Shown here piece by piece: positions 55,847-64,000 of a stretch of DNA of 64,000 nucleotides. A model generated the notes under the pieces. That model was not told the origin of the DNA, ran no database searches, and saw only the letters and a list, made by a program, of their open reading frames with translations. The DNA comes from Helicoverpa zea (taxonomy: Eukaryota > Arthropoda > Insecta > Lepidoptera > Noctuidae): contig NC_061480.1 of the NCBI RefSeq assembly GCF_022581195.2, positions 7,030,892 through 7,094,891 of the forward strand. The letters run 5' to 3'. Positions within the stretch are counted from its first letter, which is position 1; each line of letters begins with the position of its first letter. Position numbers and translations under genes: made by a program.

Positions 55847-56821
55847 TAAATCGGTCGAGTCTACCGTATCATAACCGCCGTCGTTATCTTGGACTAAATG
55901 CACGGATCGGGGCTGTCCTTCATTATTGAAATTTGTCTGGCGACCGGATGTTGACGGTTGGAAATTATTAGCAAATCTATTGTTATTATATTGTCGTTTG
56001 CGACAATTTTCTAAAGTATGACCTACGTTTTTGCAGTAACGACACACGAGGTCACTTGTGTGAACTTTCTTTGAAGTATCCGATACGCGGTATTGATTTG
56101 GCATCTGAGGACGATAGTATTGGGGTTGTTCTCGTTTTGGAACAAATTTAGATTTGTCTGTATTAGGAAAATATGTTGGCTTTTTCATAAACGCATTCGA
56201 CAGTATCTTTTCTTCCGCGACTGCGAAGTTTACTGCAGCATTGAGCGAGTCGGGATCACGACATCTAACTATTTGTGATAGTCGTGGGTGAAGGCCGATA
56301 ATAAATGTATGGAGAGCTAGATCTTCCATGGCTGCTACGCGTCCAGCTATTTCCGACTTTTTCTTAGTAGGTATAGATACTTGTATTTCGGTAAGTAATT
56401 TTGCTAAGCAGGTTTCAATTTTAAGGGCGAACTGATTAACCGTTTCGTTTTGACCTTGTTTACAATCTTGGAGTTCGGAGAGTAAGTGTGCATAGTGTTT
56501 TCGTTCTCCGAACTGTTGTTTTAAGAACTCTACAAGCTGTTCAAAAGATTCAAATTCTTTAATACTACATATTGTCTCCGCCCTATCTATGAGTTGACTT
56601 AATATGTATCTGAATAGAATTGGTTTTTGAGTTTTATTGGCTATATTATAAGCACTTTGGCAATTGGATATAAAAGGGTTTAATTTGTCTCGGGACCCAT
56701 CGAATGGTTTGATAAACTTTAGTAAGACATTTAGTTCGACCTTTTCTTCAACCTTTTCAGAACGGAGTTGTGCACCTCTAGAGCCACTGGGAACCTCTTC
56801 TTTTAAATCGTCTTTAGACAT
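55838..56821 (-). CDS. gag: Gag polyprotein, 327 aa
   Basis: Starts at ATG 56821, the first ATG after the leader. A capsid-like helical region spans about residues 30-200 (LLKFIKPFDGSRDKLNPFIS, FEQLVEFLKQQFGE, ETVNQFALKIETCLAKL). A CCHC zinc knuckle, CRYCKNVGHTLENC, lies near residues 263-276 for RNA binding, followed by an Asn/Gln-rich tail. It ends just after the slippery heptamer. Gag forms the particle that packages the element RNA. Confidence 0.92.
   Translation of the reverse strand: MSKDDLKEEVPSGSRGAQLRSEKVEEKVELNVLLKFIKPFDGSRDKLNPFISNCQSAYNIANKTQKPILFRYILSQLIDRAETICSIKEFESFEQLVEFLKQQFGERKHYAHLLSELQDCKQGQNETVNQFALKIETCLAKLLTEIQVSIPTKKKSEIAGRVAAMEDLALHTFIIGLHPRLSQIVRCRDPDSLNAAVNFAVAEEKILSNAFMKKPTYFPNTDKSKFVPKREQPQYYRPQMPNQYRVSDTSKKVHTSDLVCRYCKNVGHTLENCRKRQYNNNRFANNFQPSTSGRQTNFNNEGQPRSVHLVQDNDGGYDTVDSTDLNE
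55844..55850 (-). promoter_or_regulatory. Slippery heptamer TTTAAAC for -1 gag/pol frameshift
   Basis: Minus-strand codons GAT TTA AAC GAA TAA end gag. T TTA AAC is a canonical X XXY YYZ site two codons before the stop, and slipping back one base enters the open pol frame exactly. Confidence 0.85.
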
Positions 56822-57443
56822 TTTGAAATAATTGAATATAGAAATATAACGCTAAAATATTAAAGTTAAGCCTAGAAAGTACACAAAAGATTATAAAATA
56901 CAAGTACAAGTATAATAGTACAAGGAGCTGTTTCCACACCGTGTTCGCCGGCTCGAGATTCAGAGCTTATCAGTGATGTCTGGTATGCATTACAATAACA
57001 ATCACTCGCTGTTGCAAGGATTACAATTTTGTGTAGCGACTTAATATTATGTAAAACAGATAGTAAGTTAAGAATTTATTAATTATCAAGATGTCAATTA
57101 GGGAATTGGAAGACTCTGAGTTCTATGCGAGACAAGTGTATATAGTATATCGTCACTCACTGTAGTATTGTCACGACAATGAAGATCTGCCACAGCATGA
57201 TGATGAGGCCTGATTATAATCAAGGCTCAGGAACAACTCCACACAGCACTTATTTTATATTCCACAGGATTCACTAGCACACAATACACACGCGCACTAG
57301 GATGTTGAAGGCATATTTGGGTGAACGTTGTTTATTATTGCCTTTGATTATTGAAGAAAACGTAGCACTGGCACTTTAATTTGTAAGGTTTGTCCTTTGG
57401 AGACGTATTCGGGATATATCTGTGTATATATTGAACTTTCGGT
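56822..57443 (-). other. Retroelement 5' leader
   Basis: About 620 bases between primer site and gag ATG with no long frame. Probably holds packaging signals and the splice donor for an env transcript, though no donor can be picked with confidence. Confidence 0.5.
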
Positions 57444-57461
57444 ATCCCACCGCTGCCACCA
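57444..57461 (-). other. Primer binding site, tRNA-Leu type
   Basis: On the minus strand TGGTGGCAGCGGTGGGAT lies two bases from the 5' LTR. It is complementary to the 3' end of a tRNA ending ATCCCACCGCTGCCACCA, which I recall as leucine tRNA (AAG-type). Confidence 0.75.
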
Positions 57462-57463
57462 AA

Positions 57464-57755
57464 TGTTATACGGGATCCTCGAACACGGTTTTTAAAAAAA
57501 ACTAATTTTACACACAAAAATGATTATATTGGTTTTTCACCACAATTGACAGTATTTAAGGATATTTGGACACTTAGAAATAGTAGAACTAGAAATAGGA
57601 ATAGTAACGAATTGGTAATTGGAAATAGTACCGATATGTGTCGAGAATGACAACAGACTGCCCGCGCGGGCGAATCCGACGTATATTTATATTATTATAA
57701 TTTGCTGACATAGCACCCTCTACATGGGGTTGCAGTATTAAAATAGGGTATAACA
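57464..57755 (-). repeat. 5' LTR
   Basis: 292 bp, with the same ends as the 3' LTR. It should hold the element promoter. Confidence 0.95.
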
Positions 57756-58481
57756 GTGCGATAAATGTGTCCGTTTTAAGATACAAGTATAGACCGATTT
57801 TTGCAATATCATCTACATATTTATTTATAAGTTTCACATATTTTATCTCTGAATCTCACTTCAGTGGTGACTCACTGATATGGTCAGGCCATAACTCATT
57901 GGTGCACCGATAATATAATCTCTGGAAATAATTATATACTACTAATGAGGTAATTTGTTAATTTTTGGTAATTTGTTATTACCTAAATTTTAATGAGGTG
58001 ATTAGCTATTTTTTTGGAAAATTAGCTAATTACTTATAAAAGACCTTTTTATTGTTTACAATAAGAACTCGAATCGATTTTTAACATACCTACCCTCATA
58101 AGTGCCAATTTTGGAAACCATATAAATAGGCGCATGGTTGACTGAAATTAAATTAAATAAAAGCAGTCGTTTTTTATGAAAAACAAAAAAATATTTTATT
58201 GTCACGCTTAGTTACTAAAAAAATAATAAATTACAAATAATAAAATATGTAAAAACATCAAAATATACCTACAATTCTATTACTAAGATATTTATTGAAG
58301 TACTTAACTACAATTTACTAATAACTAATTTCATAATGATAAAGTAAGGACAAAATTTTAAATTGGTTGACACTAATATTTAGACATGATAAAAACAGTA
58401 AAAACAAATATTCAATATAACAAACAAAACGAAGAACAGCATCATAAAGCATCATAAAAATCAATAGTCTAAAAGAAAGTG

Positions 58482-60639
58482 TTAGTCACAGAAAATATCA
58501 TCATCAGATTCTATTTCAGATTCTTCAGAATCGCTATCAGATATTAAATTCATAACGTCACAAAATTCTACTTGATTTTCTTCTGTGACTATCATTTCAT
58601 AAACTTCTTTAAACATATTTCTCTTTACGTTACGATCCAATTTTGGTCGTATGGTTGTCAAAAAAGGATCTGAAGCAGGTTATGAAGTACATCTTCATTA
58701 CAATTAATACTACTACTTTTTCTCGAGTGAGACTCTCTAAATTTACGAAAATCTTTGTTTCTCGCTTCAGATGCTTCTTCTGTCAAAAAACCGATTGGCA
58801 CTATAGACAAATGCTCAATTATATGAGCTCCATGAATAAGCAACTTATGAATACTCACAGGCATATAATACCATGGATAAAGATTGGTAAACATTTTTGC
58901 AGTATCTATACAGAATTCATTAAATTTGTTTACAATAATTTTTTCACCAGAAGAAATACATTGTAGGATCACACCAAGTCTTTGCACTAAAGCAACGTCT
59001 AGTCCAGTTATATCAGCAGTTTTGGCTGGATCTTGAAAGAACCTTCTAGCTGAGTTTCCGTTGTTTGTCGTCCCACTGCCTTGTTTTACAACGTCTAATA
59101 ATAAACCAGTTTCTTTTCTGAATCTGTCTTGAATGTTCTTTTTTCTTTCATCTACAGATTTTTTGGCATCGTCTCCTCTTGATTGCCAAGATTTAATGTC
59201 TAATCTATATGCTATATGAAGCAAACATTCCATGGCACGGATCCATGCATGAAGACTGCTTAATCCATATTTATACATATCTTCGTCCACTGGTTTTTTC
59301 TGAACCAATTCTATATTGTTCATTTCCTTCGGACGCGCCTTACACAAATCGCAAACTGCTGTAGAAGTGCCAGAGATATAGGATGCCACTTTTCCATCTA
59401 TCATTGTCAAGAGCAATTTATGCTTGATAGTTGCATTTTCACATTTCGTTGGATTTAAACTTTCTATTTCTGTTTCTATATTAGTCATTTCGTTTTTAAC
59501 ATTAAACTCCGTTTCTTTCATGAACTTACACATAATGGGTCGGCAGAAAGACGTTGATGAAGGCCGTTGGTTTTGCCAAATAATACATCCATCTTGAGTT
59601 GTGAGCTTCAATGGCACAAGACTCGCCATGAACACGCTTTGTAGTTCTTGATTTGAACAATCCGACTTTTGTTGATGTACACTTTGATTTGAGGCTCCAT
59701 CAAACCCCCATTTGCTTATTTCATTACTCTTAGCAGGAGTTCATCTTTGTCAAGACTTATGTCCAAACACTGAATAAGTCTATTTACAGTTAAATCTAAC
59801 AGAGCTTGAAGTTTAATCTTAACAGAAGTTTCTGTTATTGTTACAGCACTGTTGTCAGGGTAGCACTTTTTCTTCTCTTCTTGAAGTTTATAATAACTAG
59901 GGTATTTACAAATTCCTTCCTTTTCACTGAAATCTCTTAGTGTTATGTATCGAAACTTTGATAGTCTTAAAGTGACATATAATGCCAAAGCTTTTTGGGA
60001 TGATATTTCTTTCATTTCTCCAAATTGAATAAACTGCTTTACTTTAGAGACTTGCTCTGGATTTTCTAAAAGGTACTGCAGGATTTCAGCCACATCTTTT
60101 TTTCCAGATGATTTGAGGCTCGTTTGAGCAGAGAAGACGATTTCTTCCGTGCTATAGGAGCTGCAACTCGATTCTGTGCGTCTTCTTTTTTGTTTGTTCG
60201 ATAATTCTTCAAAAGGTTTGCGGCTTTCTATCGAAGTAGATGTAGATGCGTCGGAAACCCGACATTCCGGATTCATCACAACATTTGTGAAAGAATCGGA
60301 TGTTGTCGCTGTTGGTTCTTCAGATGCCTCGTCTATTTCTTCTTCGGGTATAATAACATTCTCTTTCCAATTTTCTGGCCATTTGATATCTGCTTGCAAC
60401 CAGGAGGAATACTTCCGCATAAATGCTTCTTGATTTCTTGAAGATTTCATCCATTTAGCATAGATCCGATAACAAAATCTACGACACCATTCTTTAAGTT
60501 CTTTTTCAACTGCGTCTCTTAACTGAAAATCACTATTGGTTTTCAGAGACGTAAATAATTGATTATAGTCCCGAATATCACCACCTTCACGTAGAGAAAT
60601 GTAAAGGTCGAGGTAAGTACCGAAACCGTGAAAAGACAT
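58482..60639 (-). pseudogene. Transib transposase (RAG1-like), full length with two frameshifts
   Basis: About 719 codons in three frames. Part 1 (60639-59716) has the N-terminal KWMKSSRNQEAFMRKYSSWL block and RKPFEELSNKQKRRR. A one-base slip near 59725 leads into part 2 with KWGFDGASNQS (first catalytic Asp), TMIDGKVASYISGT (second Asp), AVCDLCKARP (zinc pair), YGLSSLHAWIRAMECLLHIA, GSGTTNNGNSARRFF and YYMPVSIHKLLIHGAHII, then TEEASEARNKDFR (catalytic Glu). A second slip near 58672 leads into the acidic C-terminus, stop at 58482. RAG1 shares these blocks. All catalytic residues are present, so the two slips could be real mutations or assembly errors. Confidence 0.88.
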
Positions 60640-60689
60640 AATGACAACACTCGGATGAGGATGAAATTACAACTAATGCTCTTCAAGTA

Positions 60690-61362
60690 ATGCACCTATT
60701 TATATGGTTTCCAAAATTGGCACTAATGAGGGTAGGTATGTTAAAAATCGATTCGAGTTCTTATTGTAAACAATAAAACGGTCTTTTATAAGTAATTAGC
60801 TAATTTTTCAAAAAAATAGCTAATCACCTCATTAAAATTTAGGTAATAACAAATTACCAAAAATTAACAAATTATCTCATTAGTAGTATATAATTATTTC
60901 CAGAGATTATATTATCGGTGCACCAATGAGTTATGGCCTGACCATATCAGTGAGTCACCACTGAAGTGAGATTCAGAGATAAAATATGTGAAACTTATAA
61001 ATAAATACGTAGATGATATTGCAAAAATCGGTCTATACTTGTATCTTAAAACGGGCACATTTATCGCACCATGTTTGTTTGAAGAAAATGTGCGAAATAT
61101 ATGTCTTATTACCATATAAAAAAATCAAGTCGAAAGGCGAAGGGAATGTCGAGATACATCAGTTTTTAAGTCACTTCCCATACATTTAAATCACATTTTG
61201 CGCTATAGCTCTCGATGTAAGAGTCCAATCAGAAAATGCTAGTAACATTTTTAACAGCTAATAAGAAGACAAATACGATGGCATAACTCGTTTTTCAAAA
61301 ATTGACATTTGGATATTTAAATATCCTATGTCCCAACGCTTGTATGGCGTCGATCTACTGTG
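60690..61362 (-). repeat. Transib right terminal inverted repeat, 673 bp
   Basis: Mirrors 48860-49156 and 57760-58135 with a handful of differences. It keeps the undisturbed target (CGCACCATG on the plus strand) of the retroelement. The outermost bases are CACAGTAG, close to the RAG heptamer CACAGTG. Confidence 0.95.
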
Positions 61363-61367
61363 GGGCG

Positions 61368-61770
61368 GGCCGTCTCATCATCAACAGGGACCTTCTTTTC
61401 TCTTGGACACGTGCAACAGCTAAAATCTTAGCATTTACAAGCTGATATATCAAAAAGTAACTTTTTATTTTTCATAAAATTTTCTAAAGTTTGCTGGGAA
61501 TTCTTTTTCATCGACTTAAGAAGATTTTTCCGCTTCTCGTGGTAAGTTTTTAACATTTGTATAATTCTGGTACTCGTCACTGTTAAATTTCTGAAAATTT
61601 GGGCTCCTGTTTGCTCGTTTTCATGCTTTGCCTCGTCTATTCGTAATGTTTCACAACATCTTCGTAGGTAGGTAGAACATTTTTCTTTAACTCACAACAT
61701 TCACCAAATAGTGGGCATTTAGAAGCACTTCGAGTTTTTTATATATTTAACAAAAACAATGTTTTAATTG
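61368..61770 (-). pseudogene. Cys-rich element-type coding relic cut by the Transib
   Basis: The minus strand reads NEQTGAQIFRNLTVTSTRII, QMLKTYHEKRKNLLKSMKKN and DISACKC...SCCTCPREKKVPVD, with a stop between the Cys pairs. I recall proteins with the order helix, LLKxYHxK, then CKC...CxCP, KVP from repeated insect genes of unknown function. The frame ends at the Transib border, so the Transib landed in it. It is not assigned to a named family. Confidence 0.4.
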
Positions 61771-62033
61771 CGCGCGAGCGACAATTCACCTCGAAAGACA
61801 ATAGACAACAGCACTGCCCCGCGCGAATTGTCCGGTTTGCACCCCCCCGCACTCCTTGTTCGTACTTACAGTATCTGGTTTTTATTTTTTATTGTTAAAA
61901 TACAGTATATTTCCAATTAATTAATATAGTAATACAGAAAGAAAGATCAAGATGTTACAGAAAAAATAAATCACTAACTCCTGCATAAATTCAGAATTTA
62001 GTAAAAGTTCAATAACCTTTCGGAGGTAGTTAT
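61771..62033. other. No gene supported
   Basis: A short GC-rich patch (GCGCGCGAGCGACAATTCAC) followed by AT-rich DNA. Confidence 0.35.
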
Positions 62034-63197
62034 ACACCGTGACATTTTAGTCGTCTTACAACGGCAGCCCACTTCATGTATCCAATGACTAGAACACGTT
62101 CATTAAAAAAATATATATATTTATGACATTTGAATAATCCAAAAATAAAAATTAATTCATTATTATGACGCATGACATAGATTATAAAAACACCCTGTAG
62201 TGAGCGCGGCCCGAGTCTTGTATCAATGGAGCGGCGCGGCGCTGCGTGGCGCGGCGTCTTTATCAAAGTTCATTCACCCTAGTGCAAAATAAGTTTCTTA
62301 CTATTGCAATCTTAATGTTCTCATTATGCAGCAGTTTGTAAACTTGCACTCTTACTTAACTTGTAACACTTAATTCCAATTCTTCCTTCATACTTTTACG
62401 GGCATTTCATTTCATATCAGGCCTCTGTCACTCGACGTACTTGCGCGCGATAAATGTGTACCGCTCGCTGGGTTACCGGTAGCCCCACGCGGCTCAGGGC
62501 GCACAACAGTCACACGCGCCGCGCGCAACACAATTATTTCGTGTGGGTTGATCACTCCTCGGTTCCGTAACATTATTATTATCTTCTTGCTTCCCTTAAA
62601 TTGTCACCAGCTATTGCGTACACGCGTACCATTTGTAGGTACTCGATATTCGAGCAGCGACGGTTCCTATCACTTATCATGCAAGACGTATACCCTATTC
62701 ACTCGTAGCGATCGCGAACAACACTTGATTACCGGTAGTGCGCGCACACTTCCACTTCCGGTGTTCGGACGACAACTGAGCCACAGAGTGACCTTTAAAA
62801 CCTATTTTTAAGTAAAAGGCGGCATTTATCAAAGTCCACGTGGACTCTTTGAAAAGTGCCGTCGTCGTCTTTGGCGGTGCCGTTGTGCCGCTCGTGGAAT
62901 GAATCTCATTGGATGACAGTCTACGTGGACTGTGCTAGATTGGCTTATGATATTTTGTCTCGTAAAAAATGGAGATGGAACGATCACTCGACTCGAGCGC
63001 TGGGAAGTTACCTACTTTCTACCGTTTGATACGTAAACATTATTAACAGGATGTTTCTTATTTCTAATGTATTAATTATTTTTCTTTGCACCTATTATCT
63101 TAATTAATGCTGTAAAAATAATAATCGTGCCTAGTGGTATTTTATGTCGGATACATTGAGTGGACCACCTTTGTAAGACGACTAAAAAGTCGCGGTG
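62034..63197. mobile_element. Candidate inverted-repeat element, 1,164 bp
   Basis: CACCGTGACATTTTAGTCGT at 62034 is repeated inverted at 63197 (CACCGCGACTTTTTAGTCGT) over about 50 bases, each flanked outside by TA. The interior is GC-rich in places with no transposase and contains TCCACGTGGA-type palindromes around 62834. It would be a non-autonomous element; the family is unknown. Confidence 0.5.
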
Positions 63198-63486
63198 TAT
63201 TTATTTTTATCAAATAATATTTTACAGGTATATGTTTGAGCTTAAAAGGCATAAACTTTTTACTCTTAGAAGTTGGCGTCCCGAAGGCAGGGGACTCGGG
63301 TAGGGTGGGGCACGGTGACGCATCACTAGTAGTGGCGACGGCAGGCGACGAGTGCAATTTTGATGACTCGGCGCGCTTGACCTGTCCGTGGCGTGTGTTG
63401 TTGCTGTTGGCATGCGCGTGTGACTTACATACAGAGTTTCGCAATTCTGCTACCCCACTACGTGAACAAGAGGGGCACAGTTCGTG
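63198..63486. other. No gene assigned
   Basis: GC-richer than the surroundings. Overlapping frames exist on both strands, none recognised. It may contain decayed continuation of the neighbouring YqaJ-family gene. Confidence 0.3.
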
Positions 63487-63981
63487 CTAGCGCGCCGCTT
63501 GCAAACTCTGGCAAACCAAGAAGCTGTAAGCAGTTTTCGTCTGGTTTCTTACCAGAGTTGGCTTGCACTCTGCAATATTGGGCCTCTTGAGGAAAATTTC
63601 CTTAGCTCTGCAGTATTCCTCGACATCCATATCCGGTTTATGGCATGTGGCACCATAATGTGCAGAAGGATGCTGATGCGCGAATGAGATGCAGCTTTGT
63701 TGTGCCTTTTTTTCCTTAATATTTATTCTTTTTTTATTAATTTTATTTCGTCTACTTTCTAATTGTAAAATTTCTGCGTTTGCGTCTGTTTTAAAAATAA
63801 ATTTGTGTACGGCTGTTTGCAGTGTGCCGGTATTAAATAAAACAGCTGCGCCTGCACATCGTCCACTGTAGGAGCCTTTCATAGCATAATTGATACTCTT
63901 TCCTCCTACAAGTTTTGCAACTCTGGCATTAAAACTTTCTGCTTTTTTAGAAGCTAAATCTAATTTTCTGGAATATTCCAA
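63487..63981 (-). pseudogene. YqaJ-family gene, middle domain, running towards the window end
   Basis: The minus strand encodes ESFNARVAKLVGGKSINYAM, KGSYSGRCAGAAVLFNTG, HYGATCHKPDMDVEEY and a RNQTKTAYSFLVCQ stretch. In the large SAP-SWIM-YqaJ proteins I recall, an ESFNxxVAK(xx)GGK(x)IN..GSY..RC block precedes the YqaJ nuclease, and the final part here resembles the start of that domain. The nuclease core is not found downstream. The gene probably begins beyond 64000. The frame is open in the window but the 3' end is lost. Confidence 0.5.
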
Positions 63982-64000
63982 ATGCTGTAAGTTCGGGGAC

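Larger units (their letters stand above)
49157..57755 (-). mobile_element. Gypsy-class retroelement with env (errantivirus-like), 8,599 bp
   Basis: Bounded by the 4-bp duplication GTGC (49153-49156 and 57756-57759) within the Transib left inverted repeat. LTRs of 291 and 292 bp differ by one substitution and one A-run length, so the insertion is recent. Order in the minus direction: LTR, primer site, gag, pol, env, polypurine tract, LTR. All three genes are open. The uninterrupted copy of the target is visible in the right Transib inverted repeat. Env-bearing Gypsy-class elements of insects are called errantiviruses; whether this lineage is infectious is unknown. Confidence 0.95.
48860..61362. 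mobile_element. Transib transposon with 673-bp inverted repeats, carrying a retroelement
   Basis: Both ends read CACAGTAGATCGACGCCATA inward, flanked by the 5-bp duplication GGGCG (48855-48859 and 61363-61367). GC-rich 5-bp duplications and CAC-starting ends are the signature of Transib, the family related to RAG1. The right inverted repeat is 60690-61362 (673 bp). The left is 48860-49156 plus 57760-58135, also 673 bp once the inserted retroelement and its duplication are removed. The empty element would be 3,900 bp. Only a handful of differences separate the two repeats. The transposase lies between them on the minus strand. Confidence 0.93.

Noticed and set aside
38660..63981. One single YqaJ gene spread over 25 kb by insertions
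   Set aside because: Middle domain (63981-63487) then nuclease (40277-38660) is the right order on the minus strand, but the SAP-SWIM piece lies beyond the 3' end and the intervening elements show no continuation of the gene at their borders. Separate copies are simpler.
1..64000. CRISPR arrays, rRNA or functional tRNA genes, bacterial operon signals
   Set aside because: None seen. The tRNA-like boxes belong to SINEs, and introns and transposon types show a eukaryotic nuclear genome.

Overview
This is insect DNA, almost certainly from a moth or butterfly. It carries an RTE-type tail around 44085-44312, a tail of the type common in lepidopteran genomes at 35640-35710, tRNA-derived SINEs at 37967-38137 and 20320-20452, and introns with ordinary GT/AG borders. 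I found no convincing single-copy host gene. Nearly every readable coding stretch belongs to a mobile element or a repeated gene family, and elements are inserted inside other elements up to three deep. The assignment to Lepidoptera rests on recognition of repeats, not on a search.

Layout. 1-8.9 kb: a repeat-borne two-exon gene, a 338-bp higher-order tandem repeat ending near a 24-bp perfect hairpin, and decayed P-element, hAT, Harbinger and pogo/Tigger pieces. 8.9-15.7 kb: relics of a non-LTR element, a BEL/Pao element, a pogo-like element, a first Transib, a DIRS-like gag and a piggyBac. 16.3-22.4 kb: a Tc1-like element (TA target, DD36E transposase with one intron and one stop) carries inside it a complete 3,871-bp Harbinger (TTA duplication), whose Myb-like gene (7 exons, 304 aa) and transposase (2 exons, 361 aa) are both open. 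22.4-26.9 kb: a 31-bp minisatellite, a second copy of a 237-bp repeat, a second DIRS-like gag and a Harbinger relic. 26.93-29.57 kb: an intact hAT (8-bp duplication ATCGTGAG) sits in that Harbinger relic. 30.5-40.3 kb: Harbinger, Tigger, SAP-SWIM and YqaJ relics. The SAP exon is broken by a 751-bp hAT derivative and the YqaJ gene by a 963-bp piggyBac derivative. 40.9-45.5 kb: an intact ZMYM1-like hAT (8-bp duplication ACCTAATG) splits a retrotransposon gag. 46.5-48.8 kb: a Helitron helicase fragment and AT-rich DNA.

48.86-61.36 kb is the most striking block. It is a full-length Transib (a relative of RAG1) with 673-bp inverted repeats, ends reading CACAGTAG and a 5-bp duplication GGGCG. A complete Gypsy-class, errantivirus-like retroelement (49157-57755) lies inside its left inverted repeat. 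The retroelement has near-identical LTRs, a tRNA-Leu-type primer site, gag, pol and env, and a TTTAAAC slippery site followed by an 8-bp hairpin at the gag/pol border. Without the retroelement the two Transib inverted repeats are the same length to the base. 61.4-64 kb: a Cys-rich element-type coding relic, a candidate 1.16-kb inverted-repeat element and another piece of the YqaJ gene family running off the window end.

Several elements look young (the Harbinger, two hATs and the retroelement): ends, target duplications and reading frames are all intact. The rest is older and layered. No function is offered for the unrecognised stretches.
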